Positions 31,464 through 40,596 of a stretch of 64,000 nucleotides of DNA are shown here, in pieces. Below the pieces are notes generated by a model. It saw only the letters and a program-made list of their open reading frames with translations, was not told the DNA's origin and did no database searches. The DNA is taken from positions 62,001-126,000 of the IMG/VR virus record IMGVR_UViG_3300050015_000276; one strand, 5' to 3'. Both the position numbers and the translations under genes were made by a program. This DNA comes from a virus. The stretch's first letter is position 1. Each line of letters begins with the position of its first letter.

Positions 31464-33995
31464 ATGAAATCGTTTCTATTAATATTTTGTGCCTTTTCTT
31501 TATGGGGACAAATTGTTGATCTACCGAACAATATACCCGTTAAGAATATACCTGCGGCAGTCAATCATAATATAACTGCTTTAAGAAATGCCGTTCCACA
31601 AAAATTCTTTGGAACTATAGCACCTGGTACAATTATTGGAAATCTTCCAGGAGATTGGTATTATGATACTTCGGCTCATAATGTTTATAAATGTGGCGCA
31701 CCTGCCAACACTGCCGCACCAGCATGTACTTCTGTAGATGTTGGAGGTTGGGAACAAATTGGTGCTGGAAGTGGAAATATAACTTATCCTGGTGCTGGTA
31801 TCCCACAATCTGTTGGTGGAACATCATGGGGCACGTCACTTGGTCTAGTAACTACAGTTGGTTCTCCTGGAACAGATACACATATAGCAACAGAAAAGGC
31901 AATTGCATCCGCTTTAAGTGGTAAGGCAAATGTGGGTTCTTACGCTCCTGCTACTAGTGGTTCGTCAATATTAAAAGGTAACGGTTCTGGAGGAACAGCA
32001 TCAGCAACTTATTCGGATATTGTTGGTTTATTCGCATCTGGATCTTGCAGCGGCTACCTAAAAAATGATGGAACATGCGGTTCTGGAGGAAGTGGGATGA
32101 CTTGGCCTACTGGATCTGGTATTGCGGTCTATAATGGAAGTGCATGGGGAACTTCACTTACAGCGCCGTCTAGTGCTTTAGTAGGCACTACCGACACACA
32201 AACACTTAGCAACAAAACAATAGATGGCGTGTCACCCACAACTTTAGCCTATGTAGACGCAACTTCAAGCGTCCAGACACAACTTAATAGCAAACAGGCA
32301 ACCATTAGCGGGGCCCCCAGCACGTGGCCCTCGCTAGGCACGGCCGCATCGCACGCAGTGGCCGATTTCGAGGCCGCACTTGGCAACCCCAGCGTAACGG
32401 GGTACATTCTGTCCTCCACCACGGGCGGGTCGCGCTCCTGGATTGCACCTGCTGCGGGCGGTGGAAGTATGACCTGGCCGGCGGCTGCCGGCGTCGCGGT
32501 GTATGGCGGCAGCAGCGCCTGGGGCTCATCGCTCCCAGTGGGCACGGGAGCCAATAATCTGGTGCAGCTTGATACGAGCGCGCACCTGCCAGCGGTCGAT
32601 GGATCGGCGCTTACGGGAGTAGTGGCGTCGGGTGTAGCTGGCCCTTCCGGTACCGCAGTCCTCGTAGAGGGCGCGGAGGGAGCGAAGCCCACAGCACCGG
32701 CCAGCGGCAGCGGGAATATCTGGTTCGATTCGACTAATCACCTCCCGCAGTACCAGGGAAGCGCGGGAACAATAATCGGCACGATGGTGGTTCCGGCAGC
32801 CGCGCGAACGGTGCATCAGTTCGCTACGCACATTCCGTCTACGGGGAGTGCGGGGACGGCGGCCATCGACAATTCCGATTTGCCAACCGCGGCGCTCAGT
32901 GGCGTGCTGATATACACCGCTGGCGTCCCGGCCGCTATCGGAACCTCGGCTACCAACTGCGTGCATGAGGATGGGAGCAGCGGCGGATGTGTGGCGTCGG
33001 TACCGGTGGCCTATACGGTTACGACGGACACCACCACGGCGCGCACGCTATCGAGCGGTGACAACGCCAGCGTGATCTCGTTCACGTCATCGTCACCCAT
33101 CACGCTGACCGTTCCCAGCGGACTCGGCGCGGGGTTCAACGCCATCGTGGAGCAGGCGGGCGCTGGCGTGGTGAGTCTGACGGGATCTGGCGCCACGCTA
33201 CACCAGCTTGCGGGAAGCGCCGCCACGGCGGGGCAGTGGGCCAAGGTGGGGATATATGCCACTACTGATACGAGTTGGCAACTGACCGGCGAGCTGGCGG
33301 GGACTTCCGGATTCGCCAATCCCATGACCGGAGTCGGTGATATGATTCGCGGCGGCGCATCGGGAGCGCCCACCGCGCTAGCCGCCGACACCAGCAATAC
33401 TCGCAAGTTCCTGCGGGAGCAATCGACCGGAGGAAGCCCCAACGCCCCGGCGTGGGACACGCTGCAATCTGGAGACATCCCGAATAATGCCGCCAATACG
33501 AGCGGTACAGCGGCCGACCTGTCCGCGACGCTCTCTATCGCCCACGGCGGTACGGCGCAGACCTCCGTGCCGGGTAGCAGTGGCAATTACGTCTACAACA
33601 ACGGGGGAGCGTACGGGGCGAAGGCGCTTACGCAGACCCACGCCATCGGGTGCGGCGTTGGAGATCCGCCGGGATCGGCGCTCGCTACCGGCGTGCTCTG
33701 TTATGTGGTGGCTGCCGCGGCCTGCACAATCCAATCCTGGGACATCCTGGTAGATGCGGGGACGGCGACGGTGGACGTCTGGAAAGTGGCCAGCGGCACG
33801 GCCGTACCCACGGTGAGTAATAGCATCGTGTCATCGGCGGCTCCAGCCATCAGCACGGGGACTTCGCTGCATTCGACCACGCTGACCGGCTGGACGACTG
33901 CCGTGGAGCAGTATGACCGGATCGGGTTCAACCTGACGACAACCTCGGGTCCTAAATATATTTACGTGGGGGTAAACTGCGATGAGAGTAAGTAA
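31464..33995 (+). CDS. Secreted tail-fibre-like protein with GC switch, 843 aa
   Basis: Signal peptide MKSFLLIFCAFSLWGQ. Residues about 25-70 (NNIPVKNIPAAVNHNITALRN) resemble fibre N-termini; then SWP/TWP-x-GIAVYNGSAWG repeats, the fibre phrase TLSNKTIDGVSPTTLAYVDA...QTQLNSK, and C-terminal domains paralogous to those at 30478. Up to about 32230 the DNA is AT-rich like the phage; beyond it is strongly GC-rich with different codon use. A recombination joint inside the gene is the simplest reading. AGGAG precedes the start. Confidence 0.75.
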   Translation: MKSFLLIFCAFSLWGQIVDLPNNIPVKNIPAAVNHNITALRNAVPQKFFGTIAPGTIIGNLPGDWYYDTSAHNVYKCGAPANTAAPACTSVDVGGWEQIGAGSGNITYPGAGIPQSVGGTSWGTSLGLVTTVGSPGTDTHIATEKAIASALSGKANVGSYAPATSGSSILKGNGSGGTASATYSDIVGLFASGSCSGYLKNDGTCGSGGSGMTWPTGSGIAVYNGSAWGTSLTAPSSALVGTTDTQTLSNKTIDGVSPTTLAYVDATSSVQTQLNSKQATISGAPSTWPSLGTAASHAVADFEAALGNPSVTGYILSSTTGGSRSWIAPAAGGGSMTWPAAAGVAVYGGSSAWGSSLPVGTGANNLVQLDTSAHLPAVDGSALTGVVASGVAGPSGTAVLVEGAEGAKPTAPASGSGNIWFDSTNHLPQYQGSAGTIIGTMVVPAAARTVHQFATHIPSTGSAGTAAIDNSDLPTAALSGVLIYTAGVPAAIGTSATNCVHEDGSSGGCVASVPVAYTVTTDTTTARTLSSGDNASVISFTSSSPITLTVPSGLGAGFNAIVEQAGAGVVSLTGSGATLHQLAGSAATAGQWAKVGIYATTDTSWQLTGELAGTSGFANPMTGVGDMIRGGASGAPTALAADTSNTRKFLREQSTGGSPNAPAWDTLQSGDIPNNAANTSGTAADLSATLSIAHGGTAQTSVPGSSGNYVYNNGGAYGAKALTQTHAIGCGVGDPPGSALATGVLCYVVAAAACTIQSWDILVDAGTATVDVWKVASGTAVPTVSNSIVSSAAPAISTGTSLHSTTLTGWTTAVEQYDRIGFNLTTTSGPKYIYVGVNCDESK

Positions 33996-34743
33996 ACCGA
34001 TTTCCTTGGCGGCATTGGTGCTGTGCTGTATGTGCTCAGTGTCTCAGGGCGCGATACGCTTTGTGGCGAGTGCTGTCGCACTTCGCTGTTCGCCAGCATT
34101 CTGCACTGCGACCACATCCGGCATCGACACGACCGGCGCGACTTTGCTCGTGGTCGCAGTGCAGCAGTACGCTATGTCTACCACTGGCGGTTATGCGGTT
34201 GTGGTTTCCGATTCCGTCGGCGGGTCCAGTAATACATGGACGGTCCTGACCAACTATGCGTCCAACGGCTCGGAGAACACCACGCTGTTCTACGCGGTTC
34301 CCACGCACACAGGCAGCGGTCACACCTTTAGCGTGTACGGATATTACGCATCGCTTGTCGTGGGGTCGTGGTCTGGAACGCTCGCGGCGTCGCCGCTAGA
34401 CGGCCAGGTTGGCTCGGGTAGTACGGGTGCTGTTGTGTCGTTTCAACCCGGCGCGCTGCTCCCCAGCGAAGACGGAGGCCTAGTTGTTGTGGCGGCCGTG
34501 GCCAATGCGGGGACGGACACTGCGATTGCGGTGGATGGGCCGTTCGCTGACAATCTGTTCGCGGAGGATGAGTCAGGGCAAACGCTAGCCATGTCATACG
34601 AGATTCAGACTACGGCCACATCCCGCAATCCAACTTGGTCCGGCCCAGGTAATTATGTTTATGCAGCAATCTCAGCAGTGTTTAAGCCAGCGGCGGGGGG
34701 CGGCGGGCCTGCGCCGCGCCGGAGGGTGGTGATCGTACAATGA
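33982..34743 (+). CDS. Secreted hypothetical protein, 253 aa
   Basis: Signal peptide SLAALVLCCMCSVSQGA, then a beta-rich Gly/Ser/Thr/Val domain. It ends YVYAAISAVFKPA and a basic tail RRRVVIVQ. It resembles extracellular beta-sandwich proteins seen in bacterial genomes and GC-rich phages. Overlaps both neighbours (14 nt; ATGA). GC-rich throughout. Confidence 0.68.
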   Translation: MRVSKPISLAALVLCCMCSVSQGAIRFVASAVALRCSPAFCTATTSGIDTTGATLLVVAVQQYAMSTTGGYAVVVSDSVGGSSNTWTVLTNYASNGSENTTLFYAVPTHTGSGHTFSVYGYYASLVVGSWSGTLAASPLDGQVGSGSTGAVVSFQPGALLPSEDGGLVVVAAVANAGTDTAIAVDGPFADNLFAEDESGQTLAMSYEIQTTATSRNPTWSGPGNYVYAAISAVFKPAAGGGGPAPRRRVVIVQ

Positions 34744-37598
34744 GAGCAGCTTTCTTGTTGCTCGCCTGCGCGATTGTGACATGGGCGCAAACGCCGGCGC
34801 ACACGCCGCACTATCCCAATACTTCAAACGGCCTCGTGATCTATGGGGCGATGCACCAGGAATCCTCGAATCTCTGGCCCTCCGTTAACACTTGGCTGGG
34901 TGCGCACTTCGACTGGATCGTAGGCGGCCCCGATCAGTACATCGGCTGGCAAAGTACGGGAGACCCTCATGGGTCTTATCCGACTAAGACGTATTGGGCC
35001 GCTTACCAGGACATTCCTTCCCAGCGGCCTACGGAGATGTATCAGCTTCAGGAGTCGGCGGTAGCCAGCTCCTTGACGCTGGAGGATATGTTTCTGCACT
35101 CCAGCGTGGATATGGCGTACGCGAGCGGCCAGAGCTACACATCTCGAACGAGCCAGTTCGACTTCATGGAGCCCTACTACCAGAACACCGGGAATGTGTA
35201 CCAAGGAGGCGTCTTCCTCTACAACGGGAGCGTCTATACGGACGTGACCTCGGACACGTGGCTAGGAGGCGCCACGACGATCTCCAATACGCTTTGCGTT
35301 GGTTCCATGGAACCATTCGATCAGATGAACCTAGTCATGGTGACGCCGCGCGCTGGCGGAACGGTGACATACAAGTATTGGAATGGAACCGCTTGGAGCG
35401 TCTTGACGCCGAACTCGGACGGGACTTCCGGCCTCACGACAGCGGGCAAGATTTACTTCTACCCGCCCCCGGACTGGACGGCGCGTACCCTGCCCGTCAA
35501 GGAGACGACGCCAGTCGCGATCCCCGTGACCACTTCCAAGTTCTGGGTACAGATCGTGGTGTCTGGCGCCACCACCGCGCCGGTATACTCGACAATCAAA
35601 GGTGATGACTGGTCGGTTTCTTCGAGCGGAAATAACTCTCGGGGTTGGAGCGCCACCGATTCGCATCGTATCAACGTGGGGACGCGTCTGGAGTACAACC
35701 CCACTCCACCGGCGAACGCTTCCGCCAAGTTCCGCTACCAGGCCCGCATTACCGGGTACGGGCTGAACCTCGCGTATGGGAACCCGGCCAATGTGCAGCG
35801 GGGCGTATATTCCTGGGGTCGATACCTGGCCGACATGATTGATAGCCACATTTCCCCGAGCGCGGATTGGGCGCAGCGCACCGGGGCGTTGAGCAATAAC
35901 TACGATGGGGCGTTCTTCGACGACGCCGGGCAAACCCCACCGACTCCGACTACGCCAGCGAATGCCACGCAATACTACGACAACTACACCAACTCGGCCG
36001 CATGGGTTTCAGCCTGGGCGGGAGCCTACGCGCAGACTATCTCAGATCTCAAGACCAGACATGGGACGGCATTTTCGGTGAGCACTAATGGGTCGATCCC
36101 GTGGAGTCCCGATGGTGTTGCGACATTGGGCGATGCCTCCCTGGTGGAGTGGAACTATAGCGGAGCGGGTTCTCCGGCCACGTGGTCCCCCTACCCGACG
36201 TACGGCTACGGCGCAGGGACAATCTATTACGACTGGGGCCTTCCGGCGCACAACCCAAACAGCACGAAGTTTTATTTCCAGTGCATCGACAATTGGAGCC
36301 TCGGGTTCTCTTGGTCGTACCGGCTTGGCACGACGAATTGGCACTATGGAGACAGCGGAAATCGGACTCCGCTTATGTGCTTGGCGATGCACTATCTAGG
36401 GTGGAATTCGAACACGGGTTTCAGCTACGACGGCAGCGGCGCGACGTTTGCCAATTATAGCACCGTCGATCAGGTCTACACGTACCTTCCGGCAACAACG
36501 CTGACATCCCCGGTATCTCCGAACAATACGTCTTGCAACTGGGGAAGCCTCACGTGCGATGCGCGGACGGTAACGTTAGCGAGCGCCGCCGGCTGCGGAA
36601 CATACATCCGTCTCGGACCAACGACCGGCGGCGACGACGTCTACGCGCTGCCAGCCGGGGTTAAAGTGTACGTCTACGGACCTACCGACGTCACGAATGC
36701 CAGTCTCACTGGATCGGGACGAATCGCTTTGCAGAGCGGCCCTGCAAGTTGGGCGGGAAGCGCTTCGAAATTTGCGAGCCTGACCTTTGGCGGAATTACC
36801 CCCGTGGCCGGACAATCCGTGACGTGGCAGTACTGGAATGGAAGCGCGTGGGCAGCTCTTTCCATGACCTCCGACGCCACATCCGGCCTGACGACGGACG
36901 GAACGGTGTCCTGGACGGCTCCCAGCGACTGGGCCGCCACAACTATCAGCGGGACGACGGCGTATTTCGTGCAATGGACCATCACGACTTCTGGGCCGTA
37001 CTTCTACTACTCCACTCTGCGTTCCGCCGATTGGAAGACATTCAGCACTACATACCCGATCTGGAACTCTTACTCCTCCGGCGACTCGGCGTCCTGCATT
37101 CAACAGCAGCACTTATCCACCATGGCGGACCCGCCAGCGTCAAGCGTGTACAGTTGGACGCGCTGGTTCCCCGCCATGGGGGTGGATATCGGAACCCCCG
37201 ATCCAAGCGGCCTCAACGGCGGCGCGCGCATGGTCGAGGCTCCCTGGAAGAAGGGCGGCTCGCCGGATTACATTTCCGGCCAGAGCCATGGGACGTGCGA
37301 CGCGTCCGGCTGTTCGGACCTGTGGCGGCGCGATTTCACGCAAGCGCTCGTCCTGTTCCGCCCGTGGAAAAACACGCTTTCCGAGGCCGAACTAGACACG
37401 CCCTCGCAGTCCATCGCGCTCGGTGGGACCTACTACCCACTGAGCGCGGATGGAACGATTGGCGGCGGCGTGACCAGCGTGGCGCTCCGGGGCGGGGAGG
37501 GAGCCATCCTGATGAAGTCCGGGGGAGCGCCGCCGGTAGTGTCCGGCGGGGCGGGCTCGATCCGGGGGACTCGGATCACGGGCGTTGTGATCCGCTGA
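34740..37598 (+). CDS. Secreted glycoside-hydrolase-like protein, 952 aa
   Basis: Signal peptide MRAAFLLLACAIVTWAQ. The central part looks like a TIM-barrel glycosidase: NYDGAFFDDAG at about 386 (acidic pair at a strand end), SVSTNGSIPW, LVEWNYSGAG at about 468, and WHYGDSG. Two beta modules with near-identical wording flank it (KYWNGTAWSVLTPNSDGTSG at about 210; WQYWNGSAWAALSMTSDATSG at about 694), probably carbohydrate-binding. It would suit a depolymerase or cell-wall/capsule-degrading spike, but the signal peptide sends it out of the cell. GC content is far above the phage core. The exact GH family is not assigned. Confidence 0.65.
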   Translation: MRAAFLLLACAIVTWAQTPAHTPHYPNTSNGLVIYGAMHQESSNLWPSVNTWLGAHFDWIVGGPDQYIGWQSTGDPHGSYPTKTYWAAYQDIPSQRPTEMYQLQESAVASSLTLEDMFLHSSVDMAYASGQSYTSRTSQFDFMEPYYQNTGNVYQGGVFLYNGSVYTDVTSDTWLGGATTISNTLCVGSMEPFDQMNLVMVTPRAGGTVTYKYWNGTAWSVLTPNSDGTSGLTTAGKIYFYPPPDWTARTLPVKETTPVAIPVTTSKFWVQIVVSGATTAPVYSTIKGDDWSVSSSGNNSRGWSATDSHRINVGTRLEYNPTPPANASAKFRYQARITGYGLNLAYGNPANVQRGVYSWGRYLADMIDSHISPSADWAQRTGALSNNYDGAFFDDAGQTPPTPTTPANATQYYDNYTNSAAWVSAWAGAYAQTISDLKTRHGTAFSVSTNGSIPWSPDGVATLGDASLVEWNYSGAGSPATWSPYPTYGYGAGTIYYDWGLPAHNPNSTKFYFQCIDNWSLGFSWSYRLGTTNWHYGDSGNRTPLMCLAMHYLGWNSNTGFSYDGSGATFANYSTVDQVYTYLPATTLTSPVSPNNTSCNWGSLTCDARTVTLASAAGCGTYIRLGPTTGGDDVYALPAGVKVYVYGPTDVTNASLTGSGRIALQSGPASWAGSASKFASLTFGGITPVAGQSVTWQYWNGSAWAALSMTSDATSGLTTDGTVSWTAPSDWAATTISGTTAYFVQWTITTSGPYFYYSTLRSADWKTFSTTYPIWNSYSSGDSASCIQQQHLSTMADPPASSVYSWTRWFPAMGVDIGTPDPSGLNGGARMVEAPWKKGGSPDYISGQSHGTCDASGCSDLWRRDFTQALVLFRPWKNTLSEAELDTPSQSIALGGTYYPLSADGTIGGGVTSVALRGGEGAILMKSGGAPPVVSGGAGSIRGTRITGVVIR

Positions 37599-37687
37599 CA
37601 AGCGTATGAAGGGATTTATGTTAAGCAAACTTACGATGAGTTGTCAATCCTTATAAAGAGTTAATAAATTAGTATATTAAATTCTTA

Positions 37688-37733
37688 ACTTAAAGTTGGA
37701 CTCATAAATATATTTATGAGTCCAACTTTAAGT
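37688..37733. repeat. 46-bp perfect palindrome over a late promoter and start codon
   Basis: Two 23-bp arms without any spacer or mismatch, centred at 37710/37711. The centre is CATAAATA-TATTTATG, so the late box is present on both strands. The right arm contains the ATG at 37716 and the first six codons. In read-through RNA it would form a 23-bp hairpin hiding the start; RNA begun at the late promoter would contain only one arm. Confidence 0.95.
37703..37710 (+). promoter_or_regulatory. Late-type promoter CATAAATA, leaderless
   Basis: CATAAATA, 5 nt, ATG (37716), inside the palindrome. Confidence 0.6.
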
Positions 37734-38294
37734 GGTATTTATACACGTCAACAAAAAAATGTAAATCCTTTATTACCAAATAAATTTACATTTATGCTCA
37801 CCAAGTTACCAGAATTATCAATGGCAGCTACAAGCTGTAATATTCCTGGTATTACTTTGCCAAATTGGAAACAATTGAGTCAATTTAATCCCATTCCACG
37901 ATCCGGTCTTAATCTTGAATATGAAGATTTAGAAGTCCGGTTCATTGTTGATGAAGATTTCAATAATTGGAGTGAACTTAATAATTGGATGAGATTGATG
38001 GCACTCTCAAAAGATAGTACTGAATATCAACAAGTAAAATTAGAACAATTACAACCTGGTCCTGAAGGTGGATTAGTATCAGATGCCCAAGTTGTTGTTC
38101 TCACTAACCAATCAGTTGCTAATATGGTATTTTACTTTCGTGATGCTTTCCCAGTTTATCTCAGTGAAATAGCTTTAACAAATTCAACAGATGATCCTAG
38201 TGTAATCGAATGTGTTGTACGTTTTGCCTACTCATACTACGAGTTCGAAAATGTTAATCCAGAACCATTAGACCCAACAGAACAGTCCTCATAA
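37716..38294 (+). CDS. Second tail-tube-fold protein (gp19/gp54-like)
   Basis: 192 aa. KFTFMLTKLPELSMAATSCNIPGITLPNW and LEYEDLEVRFIVDEDFNNWSELNNWMR match the tube-protein fold. Compare SIPADKLGEIEVPYMGRK in gp19 at 15925. In T4-like phages the tube initiator gp54 is a relative of gp19, so a baseplate tube-initiator role is likely. It is clearly AT-rich again after the GC-rich fibre block. Its start lies in the 46-bp palindrome. Confidence 0.75.
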   Translation: MSPTLSGIYTRQQKNVNPLLPNKFTFMLTKLPELSMAATSCNIPGITLPNWKQLSQFNPIPRSGLNLEYEDLEVRFIVDEDFNNWSELNNWMRLMALSKDSTEYQQVKLEQLQPGPEGGLVSDAQVVVLTNQSVANMVFYFRDAFPVYLSEIALTNSTDDPSVIECVVRFAYSYYEFENVNPEPLDPTEQSS

Positions 38295-38297
38295 ATA
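38290..38297 (+). promoter_or_regulatory. Late-type promoter CATAAATA, leaderless
   Basis: CATAAATA, 5 nt, ATG (38303). The region TCATAAA-TAGT-TTTATGA is a small inverted repeat that again spans box and start. Confidence 0.55.
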
Positions 38298-38302
38298 GTT
38301 TT

Positions 38303-38494
38303 ATGAATGATATTTTATGGATTGTTTTTAAAGTTTCTGAAGTGGTGGAGTTTCAAGGTGTTTTTGAAAATGAGAAAGATGCTATTGACGCTTGCCGTGA
38401 TGAACGATATTGCATTGGTCCGGTAAAATTAAATGTTTCATTACCTGATAAGTGTGAAGTATGGCCTGGTTCTTATTTTCCAAAACAATTATAA
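38303..38494 (+). CDS. Conserved small phage protein, 63 aa
   Basis: LWIVFKVSEVVEFQGVFENEKDAIDACRDERYCIGPVKLNVSLP follows a pattern common in T4-like phages (x-GVF-x-x-E-x-x-A-x-x-AC...GP-x-x-LN-x-x-LP). No known function. Confidence 0.7.
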   Translation: MNDILWIVFKVSEVVEFQGVFENEKDAIDACRDERYCIGPVKLNVSLPDKCEVWPGSYFPKQL

Positions 38495-38508
38495 TTATGG
38501 AGTAATAA

Positions 38509-38946
38509 ATGAATCTTAAAGAATTGCAAGATAAGATTAAAATTGATTTAAAAATACAAAGCGATGAACTAGTATATGAATCTGTGAGAACACCTGATCT
38601 ACATAATGAATATTCCAAAATATACATGTCTGAAAAAATGGCCTTTAAAAAGCTAGAACGTGAATATGACATCTTATATCTCCAACAGTGGGAATATTAC
38701 AGAAAAAAGGCACCAGAAAGTTCCTATGTTGCAAAACCTCTATTAAAGAAGATATTGGATTCTGATATTAAAATTTATCTTGCGGCAGATCCTGAAATGC
38801 AAGAACTTAGAGCCCAAATAGATTCAAAAGAAGAAATAGTTGATTTATTGAAGCGTGCCTTAGACCAAATATCCAACCGACAATGGATTATTCGTAATTC
38901 TATTGAATATCTAAAGTATCTTGGAAATGAAAAGGGCCCTGCATAA
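38509..38946 (+). CDS. uvsY: Recombination mediator UvsY
   Basis: Loads UvsX recombinase on ssDNA. 145 aa (T4: 137). MNLKELQDKIKIDLKIQSDELVYES and the C-terminal DLLKRALDQISNRQWIIRNSIEYLK match UvsY in layout: basic helices with a conserved C-terminal oligomerisation segment. Directly before UvsW, as in T4. Confidence 0.82.
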   Translation: MNLKELQDKIKIDLKIQSDELVYESVRTPDLHNEYSKIYMSEKMAFKKLEREYDILYLQQWEYYRKKAPESSYVAKPLLKKILDSDIKIYLAADPEMQELRAQIDSKEEIVDLLKRALDQISNRQWIIRNSIEYLKYLGNEKGPA

Positions 38947-39059
38947 ATTAAAAATAACGCATTTTTATTCAATTTTAATTAAATACACAGTAAATTACCC
39001 CGTGTTTGTATAAACAATTCACTGGTGAGTCTAGGAATGTCAAGGAAAGTACTTTTATA

Positions 39060-40595
39060 ATGTTGCCTGAAAACACAATAATGGTCCGTAAGAAAAACGA
39101 AACCTATTTAGAAGTTCTTGCGGTCGATTCTATTATGATGACCCTCCGTGATTTTTTCAGTTTCTTTGTACCTGGTCATCAGTTCATGGAGAAATTTCGT
39201 AAAAAATTCTGGGATGGTAAAATTTATCTTCTGAATAGAAATAATGGTGAATTGTATTGTGGTCTCCTCCAACATTTGAAGGAATTCGCACGTCAACATG
39301 AATATGAAATTGTATATACAGATGGTGATCTGGATATCGAAGAAGAATTTTCTATCCAAGAAGCCGAAGACTTTGCAACCAAGTTAAATCTTCATGTAAA
39401 ACGTATAGAGGATGGTAAAGAAGTTTATATACCTATCACGCCACACGATTATCAAATAGCCGCTTTCAGACATGCAGTACAAACAAAACGGTGTTTGTTA
39501 TTATCTCCCACTGCTTCCGGAAAATCTGCCATTTTATACCTTCTCATTCGCTACTATCAAGAACAAATAGAATCAAATCGTAAGATTTTACTTATTGTTC
39601 CTACAGTAAATTTGGTAAGTCAAATGTATACGGATTTTGGTGAATATTCTTATGATAATACCTGGGATGTACGAAATGAAGTACATATGGTTTATCAAGG
39701 AAAAGAAAAAGGATCCGAAAAACAAATTATAATTTCCACATGGCAATCATTATATCAATTACCTCTTTCTTATTTTGAACAATTTGACGTGATCTTAGGT
39801 GATGAATGCCATCTTGCCAAAGCACAATCTATTTCATCAATGTTACAAAAGTCCTATAAAGCCCAATATCGTATAGGAACTACAGGAACTCTTGATGGAT
39901 CAAAATGTAATAAATTAGTTTTGGAAGGACTTTTTGGTAAGGTATATAAAGTAACCACAACTGTACAATTACAAGAAAAAGGTACCTTGGCACAAATGAT
40001 GATTAATTGTTTGATGCTTCATTATCCTGAAGATGTTTGTAAGAAAATGAAAGGTGCCAAATACCAAGATGAGGTTTCTTTTATTGTTGAACACGAAGGA
40101 CGAAATAAATTTATTCGAAATCTATCACTTTCACTAAAAGGAAACACATTAGTACTTTTCAATCTCGTTGAACGCCATGGAAAAATATTATACGAAGACA
40201 TTTTAAACCATGCCAAAGATGGTAGGAAAGTTTTCTTTATTTCAGGAAAGGTTGATGTTGTAGACCGAGAATTATTCCGTAAAATTGTCGAAACTGAATC
40301 CGATGCCATTATTGTGGCGAGTCTGGGAACATTTTCTACTGGTGTAAATCTCAGAAATCTTCACAATATTGTGTTGGCATCACCATCTAAATCTAGAATC
40401 CGTGTATTGCAGAGTTTAGGACGAGGATTACGTCTTGGAGAAACTAAAGACACCTTATATCTTTTTGACATATCAGATGATCTCCAATATAAAACATATA
40501 AGAACCACGGACTAAAACATTTTCTTGAACGGATGAAAATTTATAACAGCGAGAAATTTTTGTATAAAATCTACAAAGTGAGATTAAAATCCTAA
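39060..40595 (+). CDS. uvsW: UvsW helicase
   Basis: Superfamily 2 helicase that unwinds R-loops and branches forks; in T4 it ends origin-dependent replication. N-terminal UvsW domain (LRDFFSFFVPGHQFMEKFRK, FWDGKIYLLNR). Motifs: Walker A SPTASGKS, DECH box (LGDECHLAKAQSISSM), TGTLDG, and C-terminal ASLGTFSTGVNLRNLHNIVLA, LQSLGRGLRLGE (motif VI). The start at MLPENTIM has AAGGAAAG upstream; a TTG 54 nt earlier is less likely. 511 aa (T4: 503). Confidence 0.93.
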   Translation: MLPENTIMVRKKNETYLEVLAVDSIMMTLRDFFSFFVPGHQFMEKFRKKFWDGKIYLLNRNNGELYCGLLQHLKEFARQHEYEIVYTDGDLDIEEEFSIQEAEDFATKLNLHVKRIEDGKEVYIPITPHDYQIAAFRHAVQTKRCLLLSPTASGKSAILYLLIRYYQEQIESNRKILLIVPTVNLVSQMYTDFGEYSYDNTWDVRNEVHMVYQGKEKGSEKQIIISTWQSLYQLPLSYFEQFDVILGDECHLAKAQSISSMLQKSYKAQYRIGTTGTLDGSKCNKLVLEGLFGKVYKVTTTVQLQEKGTLAQMMINCLMLHYPEDVCKKMKGAKYQDEVSFIVEHEGRNKFIRNLSLSLKGNTLVLFNLVERHGKILYEDILNHAKDGRKVFFISGKVDVVDRELFRKIVETESDAIIVASLGTFSTGVNLRNLHNIVLASPSKSRIRVLQSLGRGLRLGETKDTLYLFDISDDLQYKTYKNHGLKHFLERMKIYNSEKFLYKIYKVRLKS

Positions 40596-40596
40596 T

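Noticed and set aside
34994-37609. Long open frames on both strands inside the GC-rich block (for example 36749-37609 + and 35331-35972 -).
   Set aside because: They lie within the 952-residue gene, have Arg-rich shadow composition and lack starts; high GC removes chance stop codons.
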